A stretch of 64,000 bases of DNA from Brachynemurus nebulosus (lineage: Eukaryota; Arthropoda; Insecta; Neuroptera; Myrmeleontidae): positions 186,001-250,000 of the forward strand of contig JAPWDM010000001.1 in NCBI GenBank assembly GCA_035578155.1, read 5' to 3'. Below are positions 11,280 through 23,345 of this stretch, one piece after another. Position 1 is the stretch's first letter, and each line of letters starts with the position of its first letter. Below the pieces are notes generated by a model. That model did not search any database. It had not been told where the DNA came from and saw only the letters and a program-made list of their open reading frames with translations. A program made the position numbers and the translations under genes.

Positions 11280-13135
11280 CTAAATAAATATTTTAATACA
11301 TATTTGTATGTGTATGGAATGCAAAACTTCACAGGTCTTTCAAAGGTCACATTCAAAATTTTGTTTTTACAAAATCAGTCAGACGCCCGGAGCCTTCAGA
11401 AATGTGGGGCCTAGTGCGGCGTACGTTTGCACCGTCCTCAGGCCGGTTCTGCTGCCGCGATTTTACTATTTTTCCTGTTTTTTCTCTCTCTTTGGTTCCA
11501 ACCATAACCACATTATTTTTTCTCAAAAAATTCAATTTCAAATTTACGAAAGAGCTCCAATCATGTAGACTATCTCACCCGTTGTTTTTTACGACGAAAT
11601 CAATCAATAGTTTTTATAGCAATTTTTTATTTATTCGGACAAAACCACTAAAACTTGGCGTCTCTAGACTAGGATATCATTGTAAGTAATTGAAACTAAT
11701 ATTAAGCAAAATGCGAGGTCATGTAACGACCGAGGTGATTGTATTCTATATTGCATGTATTTTCAGCTATGTTTTATTTAAATATGTATCATTGACCAAG
11801 AAATTCATGCAAAAAAAGTTAAAAATTTCTTCATTATTGTTGATTTTCATATTACTTATACATATTGATAATTTTTCTAAAAAATAGAACGTAGATTTTA
11901 AAGAAATTTTATAGTGATTAGATTTCAGACCAAAGCTAATTAAGTGAATAGAATTTTGAAATGGCCTCACACATAAAACTAATTTAATATTTTAATTTTC
12001 TATAATTTTTATGTAGGTATATTACATATGCCTGTAGACATTGAGATTTATTTGCAACACGCGACGACCGTCTGACACCTCTTAATAAAATTATCTGTTA
12101 ATTTAAAAACAGAGAGTTATTTATATTTTCATCTCAAATTATGTGACTTGTTGTAATGGTAATACACTCGTATATTTTATTAAACCCGAGAAAACAACAT
12201 TTGTAAAAAAGTAATAATTATTAAAACAAATTTTATACGATCAAATTTACTGCAGGGTCAGATAATAAAACATACAACAAAATTTATGTCATTCTGGTTT
12301 GTTGTTTTATTTGTATTGTTCCAATCATATTTCCTGTTATCATTTCATCCCTCTTTTTTAATGAAAAATGTACACGTGGCGTCAAAAAATTATGTATTTT
12401 TGAATATTGAATTTGTTGTAATAACCTCATGTGTATTGAATTTGTTGTAATAATATAAATTGGAAAAAATCTAGACATTAATTTGATTATATTATGTCAG
12501 TACTTTCAGAGTTATAGGCAATTAAGTTTTCTGTACTGATTTTGGACCCCAGTAAAGGAATTTTTGTATCAAAATATAGTTCGGTAGAGAACATCCTCCA
12601 AAAATTCTAATTTAAATCTTTGAGGGAAAGTGCTGGAATCCAAAACTTTTTTTTTTTGATTCAAAGAAAAACAAATTTAGTCATTGAACCAAAGCGTGAA
12701 AAAAAGGCCGGATTCTGAGAAAAACAACTTTTTTTCAAAATTTTTTCCTAAAAATTAAGTAACAAGCCAAAAAAGTCTTTAACGTCTTCTTCTCGGGTTC
12801 CTTGCCGGCAGCTACCGACAAACCACATTAAAAAAAGTGAGGAGCAAAAAAACTCCCTTTACTTCTTCTCGTTCTCGCTAGCAACTATCCCTCTCTAAGC
12901 CCCGGCGCCGAGGCTGGAGTCTCAGCAGTCCCCACTCTCGTCAAGCCTGCTTTAAACAAAGAAATCGTTTTGAGAGTGAGATTACGAAAACTGCCACTCT
13001 TCTATACAAGCGTTTATAGGTAGCCCTCGTGTAAAAACATTTCGCTACAACAAAGATTCACTTTCACACTGTTCGAGAATTGGTAAAATTTCCTCCATAA
13101 TCCAGTAATTATAAACGAAATTGGGAGAACGAAGA
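11280..13135. other. AT-rich DNA, no gene supported
   Basis: Overlapping short frames occur at 11308-11970, but they have no recognisable domain, and the GC-richer island at 11385-11460 is open on both strands. The segment 12780-12960 is GC-richer and resembles 16880-16985 in word use (CTCGCTA, CCCCGG), without a clear alignment. Confidence 0.45.
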
Positions 13136-13141
13136 GATGAT

Positions 13142-14021
13142 TTAAGGGGGCCACTAGTGTGACTGCCTGAAAAAAGTTGATTTTGGGGAATTTTTTAAAG
13201 AAAACTACTGTATGTAACGTTTTAATATTTTAAGGATGTATTCGTTGATATACATAATAAATTTATGATAAAATTTTTGGACCAAAAAATTGAAAATTCA
13301 GTGAGTTATTCGCGATCTCCCAAGGCTCTAAAAAAAAACCCCCACTGCTACAGTGACAGCGACCTTTACAGTGCCTGAAATAAAAAAAGAAAAAAGCCTA
13401 GTAAACTAGAAGGTATTGTCCGTTCCATGAACCTCAATCGAAAAGAAAAGTTGAAATTTAACAAAATGGTGGAGTTTTTAAAAAAAAGTTTCAAATTTTG
13501 CGCCTGCAAAAATTACATTTTTTATTCGATCGGAAAACTGGAGGTTCATGGCACGAAGAAATATATGTATATAGAAAAAGCTGCAATAGGAATCAAATCA
13601 ATCGGATGATTTGTCTTCGAGTTATAACTGCAGCAAATTGGAAAAATGTAGTTTTTCTTTACTTTAGTTGTTATATTTAATCACTGAGAATTTTTACTAA
13701 ATTTATTAACGATGTACTCACTATAACGGTCATAGTAGAACCGGATAAGTCGTTTAAATGTGCCAGAGTCTAGCTACTTCACAACATGTGACTGGCAGCC
13801 GCGTCCAGAAACTCCAGAACTATCAACCATCATACATTTCTCAATACCTCAAAGTTAACAAGGAAAATCAGAATCCGCTCTTCAAATGGCTGTAACTGAA
13901 AAACCATTTGAGATATGCACTTGAAATTTTAGTATGTTATTTTTAAAGGTATAGACCTGCGAAACATGCAAAAAAACATTTCACAATTCTTTCAAAATGT
14001 CACACTAGTAGTCCCCCTTAA
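13142..14021. mobile_element. TTAA-flanked element 1 (piggyBac-like MITE)
   Basis: The ends read TTAAGGGGGCCACTAGTGTG and, reverse complemented, TTAAGGGGGACTACTAGTGT. TTAA is the diagnostic target site of piggyBac-superfamily elements. The 880-bp interior matches 36481-37591 in opposite orientation, including AGTTTCTGGACGT/ACGTCCAGAAACT-type blocks and the word GACCGTTATAGTGAG. No transposase is present. The two overlapping frames at 13427-13680 are not conserved as proteins in the second copy. Confidence 0.75.
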
Positions 14022-14880
14022 GGGATTTTTTTAACAACTATAATAAATTTTAAAAAGAATTGAAGGTTTTGAAGTCCTAATTTCCACTCAACATTCCGTT
14101 TTCCGTATAACATGATCTAATTCCTGTATGATACTTTCAAGTGCCAAAAATGATAAGTGAAAACAATGTATAATCAGATTTATGTATTATATCTAGAGGT
14201 CGTAAAGTAAATTGGGTGTGAAATAATAACATTACAAATTGTATCGGTGAAAAGACTATGTCAAAAAGGGAATGTTACAAAATAAAACGAAAAAGTTTTT
14301 TTTTTATATTTATTCAGCATCCGAAAAGGTAATTGAAAATAATGGAAAAATTCTCTTTGGGTTTTGTAGGAGCTATTCTAAAATACATTTGACAAATTTA
14401 GCAAACGTCGATTGAATAATCTAACAGATGATTCTAAATCACTTTTTGTAAGTCACTTTATTATCAAAAACACGTATTTATTGGTTGAATTTCTTTGTGA
14501 AACCGAATAAGTATTTTAACTGTTTTGTAACACATCATTCTATAAAATTTTTTAAGCTCTGTTGACTTAAAAATCGTAAATGTATTGAAAATTAGCCAAC
14601 TGGATAGAAAAGAGATACTCTTTGGGTGTTGCTAAATTTGTTAATTAAAAATAAGCTAAAAATATTTGACTGAGAGTGAAGAAAATATTTGGGGACGTGA
14701 TCTAAAAAAAATTTCTTTGCCCCTAATCATAACTCTCATGATTGATTTTAATAAATTATACCTGCTTGAATATAAAAAGAAAAATAAATCGTGAGTAGCA
14801 AAGTTCCATCGCCTAGGTTAAATTTTCCCCTCATCTTCGATATTTTTAAGATATCTGATTGTAAATATGATTAAAATTTA
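14022..14880. other. AT-rich DNA, no gene seen
   Basis: Nothing beyond A/T-rich unique-looking sequence was recognised. Confidence 0.5.
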
Positions 14881-14884
14881 AGCT

Positions 14885-15262
14885 TTTATTTGTTTAAAAA
14901 TTAAAAAATTTTGGAGTGATAATGCTGGGGGTGAGGGTTAAATATTGAAACCCCTAAAAGGTACACCCTGAATACTAATTCAATCCATATATAAAATTTC
15001 AGCGTTATAGATTCATTCAGGGAGTCTGTAGAACCTGTCAGATCCACCGAAAAGCGCGAAAATACTTGAAATTTTGACATAAAAATAGTGAGGGTGAGGG
15101 TTAAAAATTGAAACCACCAAATGGTACACCCTGGACAATAGATCTATTCATATACAAAATTGTAGCCCTCTACGCTTATTTGGAGGCTTGTAGACGTGTC
15201 AGATCCATCGAAAAGCACAAAAAACCCTACAAATGGCCCTAGGGAGCTGAATTTTAGATATG
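14885..15262 (+). repeat. G-rich ~150-bp degenerate tandem repeat, left part
   Basis: Units share GGGGTGAGGGTTAAA, TTGAAACCCC, GGTACACCCTG, an AAAATTTCAGC-type block, and GTCAGATCCATCGAAAA. The same family covers 32580-33110. It continues after the hAT insertion at 16041 with AATTGACC. At 33060-33110 the equivalent sequence is uninterrupted, so that locus serves as an empty-site reference. Confidence 0.7.
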
Positions 15263-15270
15263 TTATAGAC

Positions 15271-16032
15271 CAGGGGTCGGCAACTTGCGGCGCATTGCAA
15301 GCTTTCATGCGGCCTGCTAAGCAATATAACGTTTCGAATAATTTGCTCTGTTTATGCAGAGTTGAGCATACTTTATCCTTTTTTTGTTCTCCGATGTTTT
15401 ATAACATGTAAATAAAACTGTTACAAAAAATTTTTCCTCATGTTGATTTTTAATAATGTTTATATTAATTTGTGTTAAAAAAAAGAAAATCCCAATGTCG
15501 CAGTATCCTGCATAATATAGCGAATTTCCGTTTACAAAAATTAGTTTTTTTCGGAAACTACTTAACATAGAATTATTGTGGATAGATTATTTTCTCCTCT
15601 TTCCAACGGTGTAAGAAGATATGGCAAAAACTTGAGGAAATTTGGGCAAAAAACTTACTTTTTCCATAAAACTTTTTTAGGCAAAAATGCCTTAAAAATC
15701 CGTTCTGGACACCGGACGTGTCTGGCTTTCTGGACTGCCAATATTTTTACTAAATTTCGTAAAAACAGGAATTTTCGTTCCAGAGTTATATAAATTTTAG
15801 TGAATATCATTTTTGGCTTCTAGAGACTTCAAAATAAATTATTTCTCTCATAGTTTCGGGCTCAAATAGCATCAAGACAGTGACTCTAATAGCTGAATTT
15901 TCAATTCGAAAATTCGTTGAAAAAAACCTACTTAAGCCACATACTACATTGCAAAATATTTGACTGTGAGGCCCGCTAAAAATTATTTTTTTTAAAAATG
16001 GCCCGCCATCCAAAAATGGTTGCCGACCTCTG
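15271..16032. mobile_element. hAT element with exact 8-bp TSD
   Basis: The ends are CAGGGGTCGGCAACTTG and, reverse complemented, CAGAGGTCGGCAACCAT. The TSD TTATAGAC is exact at 15263-15270 and 16033-16040. Terminal zones contain GCGGCCTGC and GGCCCGCC words. At 762 bp it has no intact transposase. Interior segments recur at 19960-20320, 26860-27280 and 38740-38975, so this is a multi-copy family. The two frames at 15578-16064 have no recognisable domain. Confidence 0.88.
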
Positions 16033-16040
16033 TTATAGAC

Positions 16041-16780
16041 AATTGACCTAAATATTATATCCAATTGGTTTGGAAAACGACAGACATGACGAATCTATAG
16101 ATAATATAGCGTTCCAAGCGTTTCATTTTGTTTTTCCTCAAAACAGTATTCTTGGCTACAGAAAAATTTCACTTCCAAAAAATCCATACTACGATTTAAT
16201 GGTTTCCTAATTTTTGATCAACTCACATAAACTAAACTCAAAAAGTAACTACTTATTATCATTTTCAATACTTATTATTTTTAAATTTCCGGTGTTATAT
16301 AATAATTAGATATTGTGTAAATTTACAGTTCACCCTACGATATATGTACATGCCAAAAGTTACATATACGATATCGCATGATAAAATAATAACTTCATTA
16401 ACAAGTGTGTGATGTAGCAACATAGCAACGGCGACAAACAGTGTAAAATATACGTTTTGTATATAATTAATATATGGAGAAGGAACATAATAAGCATATA
16501 TGTTATATACGCCTATGTGTCACCCGTGTATGCCTACGTTCCTACAACAACTCATAATCTGTGAACTGGCTAGTTCTATAGAGATATATTATGCACGTGT
16601 TAAGTACTTTACTGTCGCCAGTGCTTGAAAACAATAAAAAGGTTCAAAATTAAATACTGAAAAGTTCGATAGGTGCGTGTTGAGTACGGTGGGTTAAGTC
16701 AGAGTACCTCAGTGGTTAGAGTTTTCATAACTTTGGAAATAAAATACAGGGCATTTAAATGCATTTTTTAATTGATCTTA
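16041..16780. other. Continuation of G-rich repeat, then AT-rich DNA
   Basis: The first ~60 bp continue the repeat interrupted by the hAT insertion. The rest shows no gene or repeat pair that could be recognised. Confidence 0.5.
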
Positions 16781-16786
16781 AATATT

Positions 16787-16989
16787 CGACGAGCAGGGCC
16801 GTGGAGAGAAAGAGCCGCCTCGAGAATAAATTGCATTTTCTAAAAATGCCCTCCCAAAGAATAATAGATCAGCAAAAAAAATTTAACTTTTTTTCCAGGC
16901 TCGCTACCAACAGCTACGGACCCTTTCCTCAAGCCCAGGTCCCGGGGCTCCAATCCTGGTTACCCCACCCTCTCATCGGGCCTGAGTTC
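16787..16989. mobile_element. Possible short hAT-like MITE
   Basis: The left side has CAGGGCCGTGGAGAG; the right side, reverse complemented, has CAGGCCCGATGAGAG. These are plausible hAT-style ends about 200 bp apart around a GC-richer core. No matching TSD was found, so the call is weak. The 77-codon frame across it is not supported. Confidence 0.3.
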
Positions 16990-17116
16990 TAGTAATTTAA
17001 TCAAGATATGATCCGAGCCGTTGATACGAGGCCCATTTTTTAAAATTGCTTCTGATGAGGCGTATTTTATGTATTTTGACAAAGTACCTAACTCTTAAAA
17101 TTTTGATTCCTTAACT

Positions 17117-17650
17117 AGCCGTATACCCGGTGGGGTTTCCCATCGACATCTCAGGAAAAAGCCTACTTTTCTCAAATGTTGGAATTTTTGGCTAACCCGT
17201 CAGTTCCCTGTCAGTTTCTTTCCCTGTCAGTATGTTTATTTTCAGGTTAACATTTCCCTTTCGATAAGTCTACCTTTAAATCAATCAAAACGTATTTTTT
17301 GGTTATGTTCTTAATTTGGAAGTTCTTCAAAAGTCGACAAAGACTTTTCACGTTTCTATCTTCAAAATTAAGGAACTTCTCGTACAAACTTTCGTCCCTT
17401 ACTCTACCCTCTCAGAACAGATACAACAGATTTTATTTTTATAAATCGAAGCTTAAACATCAAATTCCATATTTCCAACTTCAAAAATGACGAAATTTCT
17501 TACAAATTTTCATCCTCTATCGAATCCCCTTGGGGGATGGATTTTCAAAAATCTTATCTTAGTGTTCATTTATGTTATATAAGGAATGCCTGTGCACAAT
17601 TTCATACCTTTGGGTCCATCCGTTTAGATTGTGCGTTTTCTGTCAGTCAG
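17117..17650 (+). repeat. ACTAGCCGTGTGCCCG family, copy 2
   Basis: It starts ACTAGCCGTATACCCGGTGG and carries the blocks CTTCAAAATTAAGGAACTTC and ATCTTATCTTAGTGTTCA, and the tail TTGTGCGTTTTCTGTCAGTC, all paralleling 2123-2690. The tail ends directly at the TTAA element at 17654. Confidence 0.5.
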
Positions 17651-17653
17651 TCT

Positions 17654-18541
17654 TTAAGGAGGGGTTAAGGTTAATTCGTACAAAAAAGGCATGTTTTTGT
17701 TATTTTTTTGTGATGACACAGTTGTAATCTCTTTATTAAAACCATTGGTACATTAAAGTATGACACTCGAAGAATATTGTATAAAATTTTCACGAAGAAA
17801 TATTAAAAAATACAAGTAAGAGTAAGAGTAACAATACAGTAATGGCACCAATTATTCGGACGTGTCTCAGAAAAAAGTAGAACTGCGGTGCCCCTCATAA
17901 CTTGGTGCTGGATCATCCGAAATAAAAAAATTAAAGTTCATTCGTTAGATAATAGTTTTCCTCAGGTAACGCTGGGAGGGTTTTTCGAAATTTTAATTTT
18001 TTGGAACACTTAGAACGGAAAAACACGACTTTTTGCGAAAGAATCGGCTAATTTGTTATTGTAAACTAAAAATTATTAACAAATTTGAAAAAAACTCTCC
18101 AGCGTTACCTCGTAAATTATGTACAGAAATAGTGTTCAAAATTTCAAAAGGATCGATGCTGTAGTCTTGAAGTTATGAGAAGCGCCGACTTTGAAAACGT
18201 GAGCTGTGGGGAAAACGCTTTAAAGTTTTGAACACTTAAAAATTCTTGTATAAAACTGATACAGAATACTTACTGCTAAACTAAATTTTGTATCCTACAC
18301 TGACAAAATATACAGTAGGTACAGGTATAAACACGTTTGAACTTGCATTGAAAATTCTATAATATAACTGAGAGAGAGATGTATATAGAGAGCGAAACAC
18401 CTGCCAGGTAACAACAAAAATGCTTATATCTTCGTCAATTTTGCTCTAATTAACTTGAAATTTTGAGACAATATAGTTATAAAGTTAAAAAAATAAAAAA
18501 AAGCAAAAAAAAAATATTTTAATGCCTTACCCCGCCCTTAA
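17654..18541. mobile_element. TTAA-flanked element 2 (piggyBac-like MITE)
   Basis: The ends read TTAAGGAGGGGTTAAGGTTA and, reverse complemented, TTAAGGGCGGGGTAAGGCAT, each including a TTAA target site. The 888-bp interior has no long frame. Its terminal G-run pattern resembles the elements at 13142, 36481, 45028 and 56230, but the interiors differ, so these are related by end type and not by body. Confidence 0.7.
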
Positions 18542-19955
18542 GGTGATTATATTAACGAGAATTTATACCTTTTGTCGCTGTAGTCTTCATATTGTAATCA
18601 AATTTTTCAGTTACCAAAGTTACGATAACTATTCAGTAAATTTTTTAAATATTGATTGTAGAAGCGGTAAGCAGGGATTACAAGTGGATAAGTTATAAAT
18701 TTAATGAAAGCTATACATCCTCAAATGAAACCTATGACTAACTGCAACACAATATTGTATCGTGTCAACATTTCCGTGTAAAGTTGTCAAAATAATGTAC
18801 TAATTGGGCGTTTCATCATTATAGGTTGTGACCATCAACGTGTTAAATGAAAATTATTTAAAATAATCTTATTTGGGAATTTAATAAATTTTCAAATATT
18901 CTAAAGGTAGATATGTAATATAATATGTATCTTGTACATTGTATCTAAATCTTGAAATTTGTATTATTATTTCAATTTTATTTTTAATTTTATTTAATGT
19001 CTAAAAAATGGAAAAGACTGAAACATTTTAATAATAGAGATTTAACAATTTTATGATACGACATTGATTATATATTTTATTCGGTCTTATTTATGTTCGT
19101 ACAAGGGTTTCTTTTTATTTTAAATAATTTAATTTAATGAGATTTCGTATAACAATTTGAAACAACGTTCCCTTATTACCAAGTATATACATATAATAAT
19201 ATCTCGTTTTATATGACATAATCATAAAATGGGTTAAATCGGTGAGGGATTTTGTACATAGATACTTGATACATACATTTATTCCTATTTACATATACAC
19301 ATACAGTATACATATGTATGCAATGTGTGTACGTGTTGTACATACATACAAGTCGTTTTGTATCAGTGCAGCCGATTGGTTAGGAAAACAATAAAATAAA
19401 AAATGATAACAAGAATAATAACAGAAAAACGGATAGCACTCGAATAATCTGAAAGATAAGTTTTTCTCATATAAAAATTTAAAATATTTTTTTATATTAG
19501 TATTTATCTTTTGTTTGGTTCCGAGTTTTGTATACTGTATGAACAAAGTATAGACAATTGTTGGCCATTGCTTGTGAAGGAAAGAAAAAATATATAATAA
19601 AATGATAAAAACTAAACCGTTTTATGATTTTCAATTTCTTGAATATTTGTTTGCGACGTTCATTTATTTATCATTGTTCTTTCAAAACGGAAGTTATGAT
19701 TTTAGGGAAAAATATCAAAAGAGGCAATAGAGAAGAGAGTAGGAAACAGAGTAGGTGCTTTTATCTGTGCATGACGTCGACATTCTTTATAAACAAACTA
19801 TACTATAGGCGAACACTTGAAGAGTTTCGTAATTTACCACATATGCCTTGTGCATTCATATTTTAATCCAGTAAACTTGTGTTTTCTTTTTTCACGAATC
19901 CTTTATTTTCCTGTTGTTTTCTTTTCTTGTTTATAAGCCTTCGAAAAGTTTCGCT
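18542..19955. other. AT-rich DNA, no gene seen
   Basis: No recognisable repeat pair or coding remnant. Short frames at 19289-19866 have no domain and lie in strongly A/T-biased sequence. Confidence 0.5.
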
Positions 19956-19959
19956 AAGT

Positions 19960-20325
19960 CAATGTAGTCAGAATCATGTTTAAAACTATTCAACACAGAT
20001 TCGTATTTTTAGCGAATTTCCAAAAGAAAAATTCAGCTATTAGAGCCATTGTCGCGGCCTCAAAAAATTTCTGTCATTGTCCTGGGCTCAAGTCTCACTA
20101 TATGACAGCATTGCATTTTTATGTCAACACAATAACTCTGGAACAAAATATCCTTTTTTTTAATTTGGCGAAAATATTGGAAGTCCGAAATTCTTTAATG
20201 AGTTCTACAACCACATACATGGGTTTTTGGGAGTTGCTTATCAAAAGAGATAAATTTCTTGCCAAAATTTGCTACAATTCACAAGTTTTCAAATTTTTAA
20301 AAAAAATGGGGTTTTGAACCATAGT
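19960..20325 (+). repeat. Fragment of the CAGGGGTCGGCAACTT hAT family
   Basis: AATTCAGCTATTAGAG, TGAGCCC/GGGCTCAA and ATAACTCTGGAAC match the reverse complement of 15760-15910 in the hAT element at 15271-16032. The 113-codon open frame at 19976-20317 follows this repeat and is not matched by an open frame in the other copy, so it is not called as a gene. Confidence 0.55.
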
Positions 20326-20329
20326 TCTA

Positions 20330-21080
20330 AGTAAACTGGTTTTCAAGGTAATAAAGAGTGGAAAAATTTATTAAAAATAAATCTCGAAAAATCAGAGGGC
20401 AGATCTTATGGTGCTAATTAAGTTTTGCTCTTAAATATTTACTGACAGAGATTTATTTCAAAGATTTTTGTTTGTCAAAAAGTGAATTCGCTACGGATGT
20501 TGCGGCAGAGGTATTTTCTATCTGCTGATTCACACATTTAAAGGGTGTTGCTGCCATTGAAAGCTTAGGGCAAACTTTATTTTTTTCAAATATTTTGAAA
20601 ATCATGAGAGATATAGAAACAGAATTAGTTAATCGAAATTTGTGAGTAAAAATCACTATAAAAGAGTAAATAAGTGGAGTTATTAACATTTTGATATTAA
20701 AAATTGAACCTAGATAAAAAATAATAGTCCAAGGGGCCAAACTACTATATGATAGTTAGTCAGCAAACTTGGCAGGGAACATCCCCACTCTCTATGGTTA
20801 TATACATATTTAGAGTTTGTGTTTGTGTGTGTAGTATAGTGGATGTTAGTGTGTGTGATATTCGTTATGTATATGGTTGAGGAGCATGGTGGGAGTAGAT
20901 ATACACTACCGAACAACTGTATGCATGTACCTACTAGTAACACAATCTAACAATACAAACAATCAATGCTCACGATGTTTCCACCGCTAAAACTGGTGCT
21001 GCACGACTGAAGCTGTGACAGATTAACAAATGACTCCAAGCGAGTTACACTTTTTGATATTAGTTTGCTTCTAGTGTTCT
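20330..21080. other. Non-coding DNA with degenerate GT-rich tract
   Basis: A GT-rich stretch (20815-20865) alternates GTGTTTGTGTGTG with GTGTGTGATATTCG. A minus-strand frame at 20453-20740 ends in a Lys/Ser/Asn-rich tail (QQIENTSAATSVANSLF), but its phase does not fit the candidate exon at 21589-21716, and it is not called. Confidence 0.45.
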
Positions 21081-21086
21081 ATGTAA

Positions 21087-21531
21087 AGCGGGTTCTACAC
21101 GATGCTACGAACGTTCCTTCCAACGTTCGATCGAACGTTTGAGGCAATTAAGTTCGATAGTTGATGCGACGAATGTATCTGCTACACGGTGAATCGAATG
21201 TTTGATCCAATACGAATGATGATGTGTTGGTACTCAGTCGACAACGCTGTTATCTGTCTGATGTTATCTCTAATGTTATACACTGATGTTGTCTCTCTTC
21301 ACATGAACGATTCGTGCGCAACCAACGAACGCAACCAACATTGACCTTCAAACGTTCGAAGCATCCCTTTGACTCGGTGCAAGAATACCGACATCGAACG
21401 GGACACGACCAAATGCGAACGTTTGACGCTCGACATTGGACACTCGTAGGTTCGAACAACGGCTACACAATGCTATGAACCATCCAACGTCGAATGTTGG
21501 AAGGTGTTCGTAGCATCGTGTAGCAGCGGCT
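21087..21531. mobile_element. Foldback MITE with TAA target sites (Harbinger-like)
   Basis: The ends are AGCGGGTTCTACACGATGCT and, reverse complemented, AGCCGCTGCTACACGATGCT. Both are followed by ACGAAC and CTTCCAAC-type words. TAA flanks each side (21084-21086, 21532-21534), which fits the 3-bp TWA target of PIF/Harbinger elements. The interior is crowded with AACGTTCGA/CGAACGTT words in both orientations. There is no transposase; the 69-codon minus frame is incidental. Confidence 0.7.
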
Positions 21532-21588
21532 TAATAGTCGAGCATTGGTTTTAGCCATATTCAAAATATCAGATTTAGAAGTACTCAC

Positions 21589-21716
21589 CACAGGGACAGA
21601 TCCACGTACGCCCTTTTCTTACATGTAGATGAGTCAGGGTTCCTATGACCACTCCCATAGATTCGCACTTGAGGCAATAGTTCTATATTTTTTAGATCAA
21701 CTACTTCTCCCATCAT
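21589..21716 (-). CDS. Candidate first coding exon of an unrecognised gene
   Basis: On the minus strand an ATG-ATG at 21716-21711 opens a frame of 42 codons with no stop. It ends at a strong splice donor: the exon ends in CCTGTG and the intron begins GTGAGTAC, at phase 2. An in-frame TAA lies four codons upstream, so the start is inside this exon. The peptide begins MMGEVVDLKNIELLPQVRIY and continues through GSGHRNPDSSTC into a basic KKRAYVDL segment. It is hydrophilic, without signal peptide or membrane segment. Codon third positions are mixed and the GC content is above that of the flanks. No family was recognised, and the next exon was not found within the lower coordinates by eye. It could be a host gene or a transposon exon. 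It lies 57 bp from the Harbinger-like MITE. Confidence 0.4.
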
Positions 21717-21719
21717 TAT

Positions 21720-22645
21720 GACATCTCTTTATTCAATAGTGCCATTACTTATAGGTACTACAAATATAAAATATTTTTTTGAAGTTAAATGAATTCTGGG
21801 AATTCACATAAATTGTTCCATGAAATTAAATGTTCGTTAAAATAAAAAAAGTGTTGTAAATTTATAACGTATAGTACAATTTATTTATCACATCAGCCAC
21901 ACCCATTTGAAAATTTTTCATTTAGAATTTTTACTGTAATGACATGACATATATTCAAAAAATATTACACTTTTATTTTCCAGAAAGAAAGATTTCGTCT
22001 TTCATTTTTATTGACGTTATAAAACTGTCTGGTGTCAAATATTTTTTATTTACAAACGTTCCCCCTGAAGCGTTATTTATCTCTGAATAAATTTTCGTTA
22101 AAGAAATATGTATATCTCAAGTGTAGTAGGTAACTATACACAAACAAACGTCCTCTACAGATGAAGAGTATTTTTAGAATTTTTTGTGTTCGTTCAATCA
22201 AAAAAAATTTGATTTGATTGCAAAACATGTACAAAATTTATTTAACTAAATAAAATCCCCGGAGTGAGACTCTCATTCAGGACAACTTCATCACCACCAA
22301 ATTCAGCAAAACTTTTTTTTTTGATAAAGCATCATCAATAATTATTGTTGCTGGCAGGATAACTTTTAGAAAGTTCGAAACTAGTGAAAAAAAGGTGAAA
22401 CAAACTACATACCTTCAATATCAAGTTTCATTTTTTTTTATTCTTAAACACAGGGTGAGTAAATAAGCAACGTAAGCAGAAAATTGTATATTATGTGTAT
22501 TTAAACGGATTTCACATTTTTTACTTTTAATAGTTCAATCAATAATTTATTTATTAATTATAAAAAATATTTATTGTTAAAACCGTTTAGATAATTTCAT
22601 CTAGGATCTAAATTATCAACACTATAAAAACATGTTATACTAGAC
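21720..22645. other. AT-rich DNA, no gene seen
   Basis: If the exon at 21589-21716 is real, its promoter or 5' UTR exon would lie here or further right, but no clear core promoter was recognised. Confidence 0.4.
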
Positions 22646-22646
22646 A

Positions 22647-22900
22647 CAAAGGCGCCCATATAATAATTTGTAGGGGGTCTAGAACTGGAGGTAATATTTT
22701 GGATGATGAATGATAGCAACTTCTAAGTAGCCATAAAAAATTCCAATTCTGACCATCTTATAAAACTTTATCCTGTTGCTAAAATTCTAGGCTTCGTTAA
22801 AAGAGAAAAACATCTGACTATCACTAGGTACACTTTTATAAAATATCGTTTCCCTAAAAGCTAGAGGGGGGTCTCTTGCCCCAAGGTGTGGGCGCCCTTG
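22647..22900. mobile_element. Probable hAT-like MITE
   Basis: The ends are CAAAGGCGCCCATA and, reverse complemented, CAAGGGCGCCCACA. G-rich subterminal runs (AGGGGGTCT near 22675, GAGGGGGGTCT near 22864) mirror each other. No convincing TSD was found, so class is a guess. Confidence 0.45.
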
Positions 22901-23009
22901 ACAACACAATTTAAAATAATCGTGGTAACAGTGGCAACAACTCTAACGACAGTAGATAGACTCAAAAAACACGATTTTATGGTTTATAATCTATTTTATT
23001 ATTCAATAT

Positions 23010-23345
23010 TATTTCCCTGAACCAATACACTTCTGTGATTTATTAATTTTTGGATTCCATCTTCAAAATGACAATCCGAAAGACTGTTGAAATAGAATTC
23101 CACCAACTGTTACCTTCTAGTTCGATAAAAGTCGTTTCCTATGCATGAATTTTTTGTGATATGAGAACAGTCAGACGTCAGAGGAAGTTAAATTTGGTGA
23201 ATGGGATGGATGTTGCAACTCTTCGTACTTATTCACTGCGATTTTCGCGATGGCTTTTTGAGCTGTGTAAAATGATATATTGTCAGTATGAAAGAAGATT
23301 TTTTTCCTCTGTAAACTAGGTCCTTTCTCACAAATTTTTACATCC
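23010..23345 (-). pseudogene. mariner transposase C-terminal remnant
   Basis: The minus strand reads KKIFFHTDNISFYTAQKAI, then YEELQHPSHSPNLTSSDV, a stop, and later a decayed LSF.RWNP.I segment ending KCIG. This follows the catalytic core and C-terminus of mariner transposases: the second catalytic Asp lies in the H.DNA..HTA motif, the HPPYSPDLAPSD motif carries the third, and a KR..KCI tail closes the protein. Here SPDL has become SPNL, and several stops and frameshifts are present, so it is inactive. Inverted ends for this element were not identified. Confidence 0.75.

Noticed and set aside
19976..20317. 113-codon plus-strand frame
   Set aside because: It matches a non-coding part of the hAT family at 15271-16032 and shows no transposase motif.
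20453..20740. 95-codon minus frame with a hydrophilic C-terminus, considered as a second exon for 21589-21716
   Set aside because: Plausible acceptors give the wrong phase or an immediate stop.
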